Positions 11,756-24,900 of a DNA stretch of 64,000 bases are shown here, piece after piece. Both the position numbers and the translations under genes were made by a program. This DNA is from Whitmania pigra (Eukaryota; Annelida; Clitellata; Hirudinida; Haemopidae), in the NCBI GenBank assembly GCA_021613335.1, contig JAJTWR010000311.1:738501-802500 (forward strand), written 5' to 3'. A model generated the notes under the pieces. That model saw nothing but the letters and a program-made list of their open reading frames with translations, ran no database searches and was not told where the DNA came from. The stretch's first letter is position 1; every line of letters starts with the position of its first letter.

Positions 11756-14700
11756 CTAATATTCTTCTTCTTCTTCTCCCCCGAGGAAGTAAGAAGGCTC
11801 TTCTGGATATGGTGGCTGAGTCGGGTAAGGTGGCTGAGTCGGGTAGGGTGGCTGAGTCGGGTAAGGCGGCTGAGTCGGGTAAGCTGGTTGAGTCGGATAT
11901 GCTGGAGGTGCTGGCTTCTGTTTGTAGACGTCAGGCTTCTTGTAGGGTGGTTCGTATGCCTGGCTATGGTACTTTGGAGCTTTGTAAGGCTTGATTTCAA
12001 CATCATCGGCTGTTGGTAGACGTTGAACCAAAATACGTGCTTTAACCAAATATTGATCAGGAGCCAATGATTTGATCTCAAAGTATCTCTTGTAATCTCC
12101 AAAGAGGTTCAGGTTATCATAGCAGGATTCGTACCACCAACCACCGAGATACACCTAAAAACATCGAAGAATTACCGTTTAACGAGAGTCCGACAAACAC
12201 TACTTTGAAGCGCATGCATGCATTTTAATGTCTAATGTAGAAATATTAAATATACTTTTAAAAATTAAAAAAAAAACACAAAAACAAAAAATAACTAAAA
12301 TTCATTGACATTAATGCTGGTAAGAACATACCTTGGCACAATTGCTGTAAAAGCTTTGATCGTTGTCATGGTCGTAAGTAGAAAACGGTAGTCCATCTTT
12401 TTGGCCAGATGAATTGGTGTTGAGATAAAGAGCGTAATTGCGTCCTTCTGAAGCCACCACAAGTTTGGGCGATTCAATGTCCACTTTCTTTCCGGCTGTA
12501 TTACAATGAATTCAAGTTTGATGGTGTCAGTCAAAACATAACAGCATAAAACTAATTAATATTCCACAATGAAATATCAACAACTAACCTTTAGTCACAG
12601 CCTCGATTGCTCCGTAGTAATTTCCAGCTTTGGTTAGACAGTGCAAATGTTCATTACCGATGTGGTAATCTTTTGATGGAGATCCGAAGCCAGCTTTAAA
12701 CTCATTCCAGTTTTTGTTGAGACTGAAGTCTTGTTTCTCTCTGTTGAACACAACAAACCAGTTGTTGACGCACGATCCCTTTATGGATCCGCAGCCGGGC
12801 ACAGTGAGAGCGAAATCGCTCGCGGGTGCGAATATATCTGAAAAAATATTAGGTTAAAATAATTTCTGTTAGCCAGAAATAGAGAGACATCGCACTCACG
12901 TCTTTGCTTCTCACAGTATTTGAATTCAACTGGTTCTCCTTCGCAATATTCGATGATATTCTTTCCATACACTACATTATTTTCCAGCAAACACTGCCTG
13001 TTCCTCTGATGGAATGGCTTGACGCCACAAATCTCTGTACAGCCAGACCATTCGGTCCATGGAGACCAATTATCTGACAGTTTAAAAACGTCATTATTAA
13101 GTAATCGTCAGAGATTAATTTAAAAATGTTTAGACATTGACAAGATATGTAAATAAGATGATTTTCGACTCACCACAGCTAGTTTCAAAACAAAATTTGA
13201 CTTCTGAAGCAGGTCCCACACAAGCTTTTCCACCATAAGAAGCTTCGGGGCTATTGCATTCCCTGGCTCTTGTGGTGCTGCCGCCGTAACCGCAAGTCTT
13301 ACTGCAGGCGGACCAGGTGGACCACGAACCCCAGCCTCCATCGACGGCTTAACGTAGTTAATTCAAATCATATTTTTTGCTTCACAGAATCAAAATAAAT
13401 GTTAACATTCTCATAAATTTTAGAAACTTGTAAAAGTATAATATTAGAAGTAAAAACGATGGTTGTTTTATACCGCATGGAGAGGCACTGCAATTTTTGG
13501 CTTCAGTGAAAGGTCCGACGCAGTTCTTGCCGTAGTATTGCGGAGCAGGATTATCGCATTTCCTATTACGAGTTGTTATGCCATAATCTCCGCAAGTGAC
13601 GCTGCACGTTGACCACTCAGACCAGTTGTTCCAGTTTCCATCGACATCTGTCGGGATGCAAATCGCACAATATTATAAAATGTATTACATATGAATAGAA
13701 AAAATGTTATTTGTTAAAATAACGCAATGGTTCACCGCATGGTCTAAGGTTGCATGTTTTGGCTTCAGTGTCGTCTCCTTCGCACGGTCTGCCACCATGA
13801 GCGGTGGACGGATTTTGACAGGTTCTCTGTCTAGTCGAGGTACCTTCCGAACACGTAGCACTGCACGGAGACCATTGCCCCCAGCTGGTCCATCCGCCAT
13901 CGACAGCTAACAATTAGAAACGATCGAAAGTAAAGACATTAGATTTGAATAATACCAGAAATACTCACGGCACGGCTTGACATAGCAGGATTTGGATTGG
14001 GAATCTTCTCCTCTGCACATAGCTCCTCCATGGACGGGTTTCGGCTCATTGCAAAGACGAGATCTCGAGGCAGTGCCACCAGCTCCGCATGTGACGCTGC
14101 ATTTCGACCATTCGCACCATTCACCCCAGTTTCCATCGACAGCTAAAACGTGGTTGAAACGATAATAAGGTTATCAAGTTCCAAACATAATTATGAAAAC
14201 TCAAACCCACAACGTGAACTTACGACAAGCTTTTAGTTTAACGTTTTTAATCTCGGTGTCTTCCCCTTTACAATTGCCTCCGTTGTGAGCAGGTGCTGGA
14301 TTGTTACATTTCCTTGCTCTTGTAACAACGGCAGGACCACAGCTGGCCGAGGCCTTGCCCCATTCTGACCAACTACTCCAGCCTCCAAAGACGGCTACAA
14401 AACAAATTAGATGTGTTTCGATAAAAGTATGGTATAAATTGCTTTTCGATGGTCTTACGTGATGGAGGAAGTTGTAGTCTCTTTGTTTCAACACTGTCTC
14501 CGACACAAGGTTTGCCACCGAATTGAGGCTCTGGGCGGTCGCAGTTTCTAGTTCTCTGAACGTAGGTTTCTCCATAGTTCACAGTAGGTTTTGACCACTC
14601 AGACCAATCGCTCCAACCCCCGTCGACGGCTAAAAAGGTGTAATGGAATTTTTTTGTTTGTTCGTTTAATATTAATCAAAGTGAAGAGACTAACCACATG

Positions 14701-17700
14701 GTCGACTGTAGCAATCGGAAGATTCGGTCTTCTTGCCAAGGCAATCTTTTCCTCCACTTGAAGGACTTGGACTATCACAGAGACGACTCCTGGTGCTTAC
14801 TCCCCCATTACCGCAAGTGACGCTGCAGGCTGACCACCTCTCCCATTGACCCCATCCTCCGTCAACAGCTGAAATTATTATTAATTATTATATATATATA
14901 TTTCAATATAAAATAGTTTGGTTAAAATTTTCACGAATATCATTAATTTATGTAAACCGCATGGTGGTGCTAATCCCGGAGCGTGCTCTGTTGAAGGTCC
15001 TTGACAATTTCTTCCTCCAAAATTAGGAGACGGTTTAGTGCACGTTCTCGTTCTTGATACTATTCCACCTTCTCCACATGTTACACTGCATCTGGACCAA
15101 GCCGACCATTCCGTCCATCCGCCGTCGATACCTTGAGGATATTGAGCAAGCGTTCTTTAATTGGGTAAATTAAACTTACGAAGAACGCTGAGGTTCTCAC
15201 CACACGGAGGTCCTGAACAGGATTTAGTGTCGGTTCCTTCTCCTTCGCAATTTCTTCCGCTGTACTGAGGTTCTGGGTTGGCGCAGTATCTGTTTCTCGT
15301 CGCAGTGCCGCCGTCCCCACACTTGACACTGCACAAAGACCATTCCGTCCATTCTGTCCATCCTCCATTGATGGCTATAAGTTACAAAATTAATAGTCCC
15401 TTAAAAAAAGTCTTAAAACTGCAACCGGGATGAGACTTACGGCAAATCTGCAAAAGTAGACTCTTTGAATCTGAAGATTCGCCTTCGCATTCTCTTCCAC
15501 CATTGGACGGAGAGGGATTGTCACAGTTTCTTGTGCGGGTCACATGCAAATCGGAACCACAAGTGGCCGATGGCTCAGACCAAGCAGACCAGGCGCCCCA
15601 TTTTCCGTCAACGGCTGCATGATAATGTCAGTCGATTTTAAAATAAGTCTAACATTTCTCCCAGTTGAAAATATTGATAAACAGCAAACCGCAAGCAGGG
15701 CTGCTGCAGGATTGTACTTCTGACGACTTTCCAGGACAATAGAATCCTTCAAAAGCTGGAGGAGGATTGTCGCAAGCTCTTTTTCTGTATTGAACCCCTC
15801 CAGGTCCGCAGCTGACGCTGCATGGAGAATAATCCGACCATTCACCCCAGGCGCCATTGACAGCTGTAAAGCAAGTAACATTCAAATATATGGTTGTTAG
15901 TTATATGCCGCATGACATAGACTCACGGCAAGGTGGTACTGCAGCGCTTCTGGAATCCGTTGCTGTTCCTATGCACGGCTTGCCATTGTAGACAGGTGCT
16001 GGTTCAGTACAAGTTCTCGATCTCGATGAAGTAGCACCTTCACCGCACGACGACGACGGCGCTGACCATTCAGACCAAGCTGTCCAACCTCCATCGAGGG
16101 CTATGTCGGAGGTTAATAATTTATGTGCTACGATTCTTTCACCGTAAATACGGCAAATAAGTACGATCAAATTTCATTAAAGTTAAATTTCTTATTTAAA
16201 AAAAAATCTAGCACTAACGACAAGGTCTGACTGTGACATTCTTGTAGCTGACTGCAGGTCCTTTACAATATCTGCCTCCATAAGACGGCGCGGGACTGTT
16301 ACAAACTCTCGATCTGCTCGGATATAGTCCTTCACCACACGTTGTCGACGGTCTTGACCATCCTCCCCAATTGCCCCAAACTCCGTCAACAGCTGAATAA
16401 ATAAATGGTTCTAATTGAGAAGCGACCTTACGATTTCTTACTAATAATAAAGCGTAACTCACAACATGGAGAACCGCTACAGCTTCTCGATTCTGTCGAT
16501 TCTCCCTCGCAAGTAGAACCACCATGTTCAGGCGCAGGATTATCGCAAAACCGCTTCCTGGTAACGAGACCTCCTTGACCGCAACTGGCGCTGCAACTCG
16601 ACCATTCCGACCATCCACTCCATCCTCCACAAATTGCTGAAAATATAATGAAGCCGATAAAGAGCGTAGGTAACAGCGACAACGAAACTTAAATGATTAA
16701 ATGAAATCTCACGACAAGGGGCTGCTGAACAGTCTTTGTTCTGAGATGATTCGCCTTCGCAAGCCTCTCCACCGTTAGCGGGCGCTGGGTTATCGCAGAC
16801 TCTTAGTCTTGAAGTAATTCCGTTGAGACCGCAACTTACACTGCATTCCGACCATTCGCTCCATGCCGACCATCCACCGCAAGCAGCTAAATAAAAAGTG
16901 GTATAAACGTTATTGCGATACATTACGACCGTTGCCAACACCGTCGCACGCTGAAACACAAGCTATTAAGATAACTTGCCCAGCTCACTCATTTGTGTTG
17001 ACATTATTCAAATGGTAACTGTAAAATTAAAACTTACGACAAGAAGGCAATTGTACGGCCCTCGGATGAAAGCTGTATCCTTCGCAGTTCGCTCCGCCGA
17101 AAGCAGGTTTTGGATTAGAGCATTCTCTTGTCCTGACCGAAATTCCTGTATTATCACCGCACGTTTCTGCTGTCTTCGACCATTCTGTCCATGCTGTCCA
17201 TCCTCCATTAAGTGCTGGATATGCATAAAATGTTTATTTTCTATCGTTGCAGAAAACATCCTATTGGATGTATTTTAATTTACTATTAATCATCAACTAA
17301 CGACAAGGCGGAAGTTCGACTTCAGCATGCTCCAAAGAATCTCCGTCACAAGGTCTGCCACCATAAAGAGGAGCAGGGCTGTCGCATTCTCTCGTTCTCG
17401 ATTTTGTTCCTCCAAAGCCGCAGGTGGAGTTTCCAAAACTCCATACTGACCAGGGTCCCCAGTTTCCATCGACCGCTATAAGAAAGGTAACAAGATTTAG
17501 AGTGAAAGAAACACTATCTGTATCTTCTTTTTTTTTATAAAATCGTGTCAAGTGAAACAACATTCACAAAAGAAACATCCTTACGACAAAATGTGATAAA
17601 ACAGGATCTCTTGTTGCCTGAAACTCCTTCGCAAGGCCTTCCATCGTATGCTGGAGCTGGATAGTCACACTTCCTTCTTCTGACTTGACTTCCTCCAAAC

Positions 17701-20634
17701 CCACAAGAAGCACTGCATTTACTCCATTCGTACCACTTGCTCCACCCACCGTCGACAGCTGTCGTATGAATATTGTAAATCACCCACTAAATAAACTAAT
17801 AAAATTGTAACATAATAACTAATTTTAGCTTACGACAAGGCTTGGCTTTGACAACTTGAACTTCGAGGGCATCTCCGATGCAGTTCTTTCCATCGTACTG
17901 AGGAGCAGGACTGTCGCAGGCTCTGGATCTTGTTTGGAAACCATCCTCTCCGCATGAGGCACTACTCTTGGACCAATCACCCCAGGTTCCCCAGCAACCA
18001 TCGACGGCTATTGCAATGAGTAATTTCTTAGTTAAATTATTCCTAAGCAATACTACAGTAAATACATTACTCACGACATGGTGGCAGAACACTCGGTTTG
18101 GATTGTTTGTCAGTTCCTCGGCATGGTTCTCCTCCATCTGCAGGTGCTGGGTTGTCACATCTCCTTGTCCTTGTCACCTGACCTTCTGATCCACAAGTTT
18201 TTTCAGGTGGAGACCATTCGGACCACCTACTCCATTTTCCGTCAACGGCTATTGGAAGTTTTATTAAATGAAGGTATTAGTTTAAATATTTGTTTGTTTT
18301 TAAATAACACTTGAATGACGATAAAGACATAAAAGACGAGTGCTAACGGCAGGGTCCTTCGCAACATCCTCGGGTCTCAAGAGCTGCTCCGTCACAAGGT
18401 CTGCCTCCGAAGTCATTTGCAGGAGCAGTGCAGTTTCTTCCTCTCGTTTGAACTCCACCAAAACCACAACTCACAGAACACCTGCACCATTCTGTCCATG
18501 AATTCCAGTTGCCGTCGATTGCTGAGAAGTAGCGTGATTTTATCATATAATGTCAAGAAGATATTTACAAAAAGAAAAGTAAAAGCGAGCAACTCTGGTT
18601 CTCAAGAATGATATTTGGCCAATTGAAAATTATAATTCCGTCACAATTACTCACGGCAAGCCCTTGGATTGCTACATAGAGTGGTTTGCTCGTATACTCC
18701 TTGACACAATTTTCCACCATTAGAGGGAACTGGTTTATTGCATTCCCTGGTTCTTGTTTGCAAGCCACCTTCTCCACACGTAGCACTACAAAGCGCCCAC
18801 ACTCCCCACTTGGACCAACCACCGTTGACAGCTAGATTGGCAAATAATTTTCTATAAGAAGTTTCATTTAATAATTTCAAAAATTCAACTTACGGCAGGG
18901 CTTTCCTGAACATTGCTCGATTTGTACCGAATCCCCTTCACATTCCGACAATGGTGCGTAAGTTTCGCTCGGATAAAGACCGCCCTCTAATTCGGATGCT
19001 TCGTCAGATATGAAAGTGTCACCATGGTAACTGCTACCAAAATGATCTTCGTATAAGTAGTCGGATTGGCTGTTAAGCAAGTGATTTCAGATGTTTTAAA
19101 TTAATTAAATCATAGCGAAAGATATTAAGAATTTAAGGCATTAACATAGCTAATAAACATTCTGGTATGTCCTCACCTTCCTTTGCTGGGAGCCTCGCCG
19201 TAAAGGGATCTTGCATATCTATGGAATGAAAATATTCATTTTCAACACAGATATTTAATGATTTTAATAACGTGTCATACATTGCCATAAATTCATGGAG
19301 TGTGAAGTTTCTCACCTTCCCGGTTTGGCTTCTGTCACGCCGTTATTAGCTCCAGGCAAGCAAGTTCGAGATCTTTTCTTGATGCCTGTGCCACAGGTTA
19401 CCGAGCAATCAGCCCATTCTGACCAAGCGGTCCATGAAAATTTCGCTTTGGTTACCTGGATATGAGAAAGAATAAAAGAGTCATACAATTTAAATTAGGG
19501 AATACATTTAATGTGAAAAGTAATTTTCTCACGGCCGGATAAGTGGTTGGAACGTGCTTATAAGTAGGTGGTGTTTCGTAGCTCTTTGGAGTAGGGTAAG
19601 TTTTGCCTGTATCTTTTTCCGGATAAGAAGGTTTTACAGTTGGAGCAGGGTATTTCGGAGTGGACGGGGCATAAGCCGATGGCGCTGGATGTTTTGGAGA
19701 TTCCTCTGGATATTCGTCCTCTTCTTCGTCATCGTGTTTGTATTCTTGAGGAGGGGAGTAGTCCTTCTTTGGAGGTTCAGGATACTTTGGTGGATGAGTT
19801 GGCTTTGGAGGTTCAGGATATTTGGGTGGTTCGGGATACTTTGGAGGCTCGGGATACTTTGGAGGCTCGGGATACTTTGGAGGCTCAGGATACTTTGGCG
19901 GATGAGTTGGCTTTGGAGGTTCAGGATATTTTGGTGGTTCTGGATACTTTGGCTGTTCAGGAGTCTTGGGAGAATTTGGATACTTGGGTGGAGAGTGCTG
20001 TTTAGGGGGTTCTGGGTATTTAGGTGGCTGGGGATACTTAGGAGGTTCAGGGTACTTGGGAGGTTCGGGGTACTTGGGAGGTTCAGGATACTTGGGAGGT
20101 TCTGGATATTCTGGTTCTTCCTCTTCATAGTCGTAATCATCTAACAATTGACTTTCACTTTTTCAAATATTCGTAAATTTGATAATCTTATAATTATTAA
20201 ATCTTATATAATTAATATTTGTAAATCAGTGATATTTCTAAAAAATCTTTAGAAAATAATTGCTTACCCTGAGGTGCTGCCAGGGCAACGGCACCTAAAT
20301 TAATTTTTTTTTAAATTTGAAAATCTTCTTTCACAATATAAAAATAAATTGCAACAGTATTAATTATAGTAAATTTAATAAATCATACTTTCGACCGTTC
20401 TTAATTAATTTATTATTGCTCTTTCCGCATATCGACCATCTGTTTTTTATTATAAGTTTCTTGCTCTCTCTAGAAATTGTATATGTCATATCGCTTGAGA
20501 CAACTGATTTAACCAGCACGAGTTCTTCATGAAACTACTTTTCAACCAATTGAAGTGATTATATAAATAAATGTATTTTTTTAAGTCTAATTTCATAAAG
20601 TCTAACCCAGAAGAGCAAGTATGAATAGCTTCAT
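11756..20634 (-). CDS. Secreted TSR x24-fibrinogen-domain protein, left copy
   Basis: Large secreted multidomain protein, about 1,955 aa in 32 coding exons. It starts at 20634: exon 1 (20634-20607) encodes [10 protein letters not shown] and exon 2 (20294-20268) completes a signal peptide ending near LAAPQ. Exon 3 (20140-19533) encodes an acidic then Pro-rich region built of KYPEPP hexapeptides with an acidic DDEEEDE patch. The first TSR spans three exons (to about 18894); the next 22 TSRs are one phase 1-1 exon each, and a divergent 24th is at 13073-12900. A fibrinogen-related domain follows in three exons (12837-12589, 12495-12332, 12154-11756), with NWFVVF, DHDND and GGWWYESC motifs. The tail has YPTQPP repeats and ends EEEEEY. 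From about 19770 outward it is essentially identical to the right copy; exon 3 is 54 bp (three hexapeptides) longer. A secreted structural, mucus or adhesive role is inferred; an immune lectin-like role is the alternative. Confidence 0.87.
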
Positions 20635-20839
20635 GACTTTGCAGACCTTCAAAAAAAATTGTTATCATAATTTTATAACTGTTTGGAAAGTTTGTGTCAA
20701 GTCGTCTGCCTATCATCCTCCGGAAACATATGCGGTAAGTTTTAAAAAGTTTTTATGCCTTTAACAATGGCATAAAAATAATTTTAGGCGACTCTGACGC
20801 CTTAAAAATTAATTATTTTTGTTAACAGTAGCAGGCTTT

Positions 20840-21013
20840 GAATGAATCCGGATAGAATGTGAAAACACTTGTTAATCGATCCACCACGTATATTGCACCC
20901 CTACCAGAGGGCTCTCCCTCAGTGCAGGCTGGGTTGCAAACACGACACAACGAAAGTTGCTATTACCGCCTCATGGAATGCAAGGAATGCAACCCATTAG
21001 GCCAACCTGCACG
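20840..21013 (+). repeat. Short interspersed repeat, copy 1
   Basis: A roughly 170-bp repeat starts ATCCGGATAGAATGTGAA and contains GTGCAGGCTGGGTTGCAAAC. It ends GGCCAACCTGCAC, which is the inverse of its internal TGCAGGCTGG arm. Three relatives occur at 38765, 44013 and 52318. It sits in the 5' UTR intron of the left TSR gene and is absent from the matching intron of the right copy. The class is unknown (SINE-like or MITE-like). Confidence 0.7.
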
Positions 21014-21085
21014 TAATTATTCATACTTACAATATTATTAAATTACATATTAAATATTATATAAATATTAATTCATTTCATACCT

Positions 21086-21115
21086 GGAGCTCAGGCCGGT
21101 GTCGATGTTTTACCT
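21086..21115 (-). other. Probable 5' UTR exon of left TSR gene
   Basis: Downstream of the minus-strand TATA box at 21130-21137, reading leftwards, a short stretch ends with a CCAG/GTATGA donor near 21086. It is the counterpart of the right-arm UTR exon that ends in CAG/GTAAGA at 21772. The next exon carries the initiation codon at 20634. Exact ends are inferred. Confidence 0.55.
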
Positions 21116-21129
21116 AGCTCAAACAGCCC

Positions 21130-21164
21130 CTTTTATAGTTTTTTGCACAGTCCTCCGAAAGGTC
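21130..21164 (-). promoter_or_regulatory. TATA promoter of left TSR gene
   Basis: On the minus strand a TATAAAAGGGGC box (TATA at 21137-21130) lies 13 bp downstream of GACCTTTCGGAGG (21164-21152). The same pair with the same spacing occurs on the plus strand in front of the right gene. Conservation across otherwise diverged sequence marks it as the core promoter. Confidence 0.75.
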
Positions 21165-21204
21165 AAAACAAGGAAAGTTCTGCATAAATTTATGTTTTAT
21201 AATC

Positions 21205-21645
21205 GTTTTATGTCAGCTCTGAAAGCAGTCTAATGCATTTACACCCATTGGTTAAATGCCAGAAATATATTTTCTGGCTCACTTTTTATACAAAAAAAAT
21301 GTACTTTTTTAGTGAATTAATTGAACAATGTTTTTTGTTTAATTATCATGCTTTTGTTTTGCATGTGATAATTTTGTTACATGTTACAAAATATTATTTT
21401 TCAACAACAATTGCTATTTTATATTTACGATTTATACACAGACATTTAAAATTAAATGAGGAATACTGATTCGAAACATTTGAACGAATGTTATGCAGAT
21501 TTATTAAAAAATTTCAGCTATTCATTGTCCAAAATCTAGGGAAAGGTTGAGGCTGGATAAATAAATCTTAGGTTTCAGGCCATTATGAAAAAGGGCATGA
21601 CATATAATATTTGAATATCAAATCGTTAACCTTTTGTCAGTTTTG
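21205..21645. other. Central spacer between palindrome arms
   Basis: AT-rich, non-palindromic interval between the two divergent promoters. Similarity between arms fades just beyond the GACCTTTC elements, with weak matches to about 40 bp further in. No gene is seen; the short open frame at 21233-21469 is compositionally AT-rich chance. It could hold shared enhancer sequence for the two promoters. Confidence 0.6.
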
Positions 21646-21683
21646 ACATAAAGACATGAATTTCTGTCAATCTTGTCATTCCC

Positions 21684-21717
21684 GACCTTTCTGCGGGTGT
21701 TTCAAAAAGTATAAAAG
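21684..21717 (+). promoter_or_regulatory. TATA promoter of right TSR gene
   Basis: GACCTTTCTGCGGG (21684-21697) precedes a TATAAAAGGGGC box (TATA at 21710). Transcription should start near 21740, followed by a UTR exon to 21772 (donor CAG/GTAAGA) and a second exon from 21901 that carries the ATG at 21913. The element pair matches the left gene's promoter in inverse orientation. Confidence 0.78.
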
Positions 21718-21912
21718 GGGCATTTTCAAACTGAGCTAAATATCTGCAAGGAACGATCTTCTTGAGCTTCAGGTAAGAAATTAATTGCAAACTATTTAGT
21801 AATTTAAATAACAGTTACTCTGGCAGAAAATACATTATACCACTTGTTGACATCAACGGATGCACAACAACAAAAGTGATAACTCGTGATAATCTCGCAG
21901 GTGTACATTGCC

Positions 21913-24900
21913 ATGAAGTTATTCGTATTTGCGCTTCTTGGTAAGACTTTTAGAAATTCATAAACTATATATATTGGCAATTAATATAACTCTTAATAAT
22001 GTAAAAAAAAATTTTTTAATTAATTCTATTAAGAAATAGATTGGTTTAGATATAATAAAAATATAATATATATAATTCAACGAATTTCAATAAATTATAT
22101 CATTAGGCGCAGTTGTCTTGGCAGCTCCTCAAGGTAAAAAAATATATTCATATTATCAAGAAACTAATAATATTAATTCAATTTATAGATATTATTTTAC
22201 GTGGCATTAATTATTACAATTTATACAACATAAATGTACTAATACAAACAATTAATTCATTCAGTGATCATACAATAATTCTAGAAGTACATATTCGAAT
22301 AAATAATTAGTGAGCCAATTTTTAGATGACTATGATTATGAGGAGGAAGAACCAGACTATCCAGAACCTCCCAAGTACCCCGAACCTCCCAAGTACCAGG
22401 AACCTCCCAAGTACCAGGAACCTCCCAAGTACCCCGAACCTCTTAAGTACCCCGAACCTCCCAAGTACCCCGAAGCTCCTAAGTATCCTCAGCCACCAAA
22501 ATACCCAGAACCCCCTAAACAACACTCTCCACCCAAGTATCCAAATTCTCCCAAGACTCCTGAACAACCAAAGTATCCCGAACCACCCAAATATCCTGAA
22601 CCTCCAAAGCCAACTCATCCGCCAAAGTATCCCGAGCCTCCAAAGAAGGACTACTCCCCTCCTCAAGAATACAAACACGATGACGAAGAAGAGGACGAAT
22701 ATCCAGAGGAATCTCCAAAACATCCAGCGCCATCGGCTTATGCCCCGTCCACTCCGAAATACCCTGCTCCAACTGTAAAACCTTCTTATCCGGAAAAAGA
22801 TACAGGCAAAACTTACCCTACTCCAAAGAGCTACGAAACACCACCTACTTATAAGCACGTTCCAACCACTTATCCGGCCGTGAGAAAATTACTTTTCACA
22901 TTAAATGTATTCCCTAATTTAAATTGTATGACTCTTTTATTCTTTCTCATATCCAGGTAACCAAAGCGAAATTTTCATGGACCGCTTGGTCAGAATGGGC
23001 TGATTGCTCGGTAACCTGTGGCACAGGCATCAAGAAAAGATCTCGAACTTGCTTGCCTGGAGCTAATAACGGCGTGACAGAAGCCAAACCGGGAAGGTGA
23101 GAAACTTCACACTCCATGAATTTATGGCAATGTATGACACGTTATTAAAATCATTAAATATCTGTGTTGAAAATGAATATTTTCATTCCATAGATATGCA
23201 AGATCCCTTTACGGCGAGGCTCCCAGCAAAGGAAGGTGAGGACATACCAGAATGTTTATTAGCTATGTTAATGCCTTAAATTCTTAATATCTTTCGCTAT
23301 GATTTAATTAATTTAAAACATCTGAAATCACTTGCTTAACAGCCAATCCGACTACTTATACGAAGATCATTTTGGTAGCAGTTACCATGGTGACACTTTC
23401 ATATCTGACGAAGCATCCGAATTAGAGGGCGGTCTTTATCCGAGCGAAACTTACGCACCATTGTCGGAATGTGAAGGGGATTCGGTACAAATCGAGCAAT
23501 GTTCAGGAAAGCCCTGCCGTAAGTTGAATTTTTGAAATTATTAAATGAAACTTCTTATAGAAAATTATTTGCCAATCTAGCTGTCAACGGTGGTTGGTCC
23601 AAGTGGGGAGTGTGGGCGCTTTGTAGTGCTACGTGTGGAGAAGGTGGCTTGCAAACAAGAACCAGGGAATGCAATAAACCAGTTCCCTCTAATGGTGGAA
23701 AATTGTGTCAAGGAGTATACGAGCAAACCACTCTATGTAGCAATCCAAGGGCTTGCCGTGAGTAATTGTGACGGAATTATAATTTTCAATTGGCCAAATA
23801 TCATTCTTGAGAACCAGAGTTGCTCGCTTTTACTTTTCTTTTTGTAAATATCTTCTTGACATTATATGATAAAATCACGCTACTTCTCAGCAATCGACGG
23901 CAACTGGAATTCATGGACAGAATGGTGCAGGTGTTCTGTGAGTTGTGGTTTTGGTGGAGTTCAAACGAGAGGAAGAAACTGCACTGCTCCTGCAAATGAC
24001 TTCGGAGGCAGACCTTGTGACGGAGCAGCTCTTGAGACCCGAGGATGTTGCGAAGGACCCTGCCGTTAGCACTCGTCTTTTATGTCTTTATCGTCATTCA
24101 AGTGTTATTTAAAAACAAACAAATATTTAAACTAATACCTTCATTTAATAAAACTTCCAATAGCCGTTGACGGAAAATGGAGTAGGTGGTCCGAATGGTC
24201 TCCACCTGAAAAAACTTGTGGATCAGAAGGTCAGGTGACAAGGACAAGGAGATGTGACAACCCAGCACCTGCAGATGGAGGAGAACCATGCCGAGGAACT
24301 GACAAACAATCCAAACCGAGTGTTCTGCCACCATGTCGTGAGTAATGTATTTACTGTAGTATTGCTTAGGAATAATTTAACTAAGAAATTACTCATTGCA
24401 ATAGCCGTCGATGGTTGCTGGGGAACCTGGGGTGATTGGTCCAAGAGTAGTGCCTCATGCGGAGAGGATGGTTTCCAAACAAGATCCAGAGCCTGCGACA
24501 GTCCTGCTCCTCAGTACGATGGAAAGAACTGCATCGGAGATGCCCTCGAAGTTCAAGTTGTCAAAGCCAAGCCTTGTCGTAAGCTAAAATTAGTTATTAT
24601 GTTACAATTTTATTAGTTTATTTAGTGGGTGATTTACAATATTCATACGACAGCTGTCGACGGTGGGTGGAGCAAGTGGTACGAATGGAGTAAATGCAGT
24701 GCTTCTTGTGGGTTTGGAGGAAGTCAAGTCAGAAGAAGGAAGTGTGACTATCCAGCTCCAGCATACGATGGAAGGCCTTGCGAAGGAGTTTCAGGCAACA
24801 AGAGATCCTGTTTTATCACATTTTGTCGTAAGGATGTTTCTTTTGTGAATGTTGTTTCACTTGACACGATTTTATAAAAAAAAAGAAGATACAGATAGTG

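Larger units (their letters stand above)
4515..21200 (+). repeat. Left arm of large imperfect palindrome
   Basis: This stretch is the inverted counterpart of about 21645-38378. Collinear landmarks in opposite orientation are the outer 0.54-kb segment, trypsin 1 with trypsin 4, the Helitron relic, trypsin 2 with trypsin 3, and the TSR-fibrinogen gene. Over 12295-19770 matching positions keep a constant coordinate sum of 42412 with the other arm; below 12154 the sum is 42411, owing to a one-base poly-A difference near 12270. Outside about 11290-19770 the arms diverge by substitutions, indels and transposon insertions. Confidence 0.93.

Noticed and set aside
12781..18880. Many short open frames on both strands through the TSR arrays ([14 protein letters not shown] and the antisense ones) looked like separate small genes.
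   Set aside because: They are alternative-frame readings of the same TSR exons. The frame with WxxW, CSxxCG and RxRxC motifs and consistent phase 1-1 splice sites explains each exon.
19554..20144. Trp/Arg/Phe-rich antisense frame across the KYPEPP region (mirror at 22322-22858).
   Set aside because: Antisense shadow of a codon-repetitive array; no start context, splice logic or family.
20859..21041. Small open frame of 60 codons containing a Cys-rich segment.
   Set aside because: It runs through the short interspersed repeat, which recurs at three other places without keeping the frame.
21120..21740. A tRNA or Pol III unit in the short repeat or the spacer.
   Set aside because: No cloverleaf can be drawn, and the GGGTTGCAAAC stretch only loosely resembles a B box.
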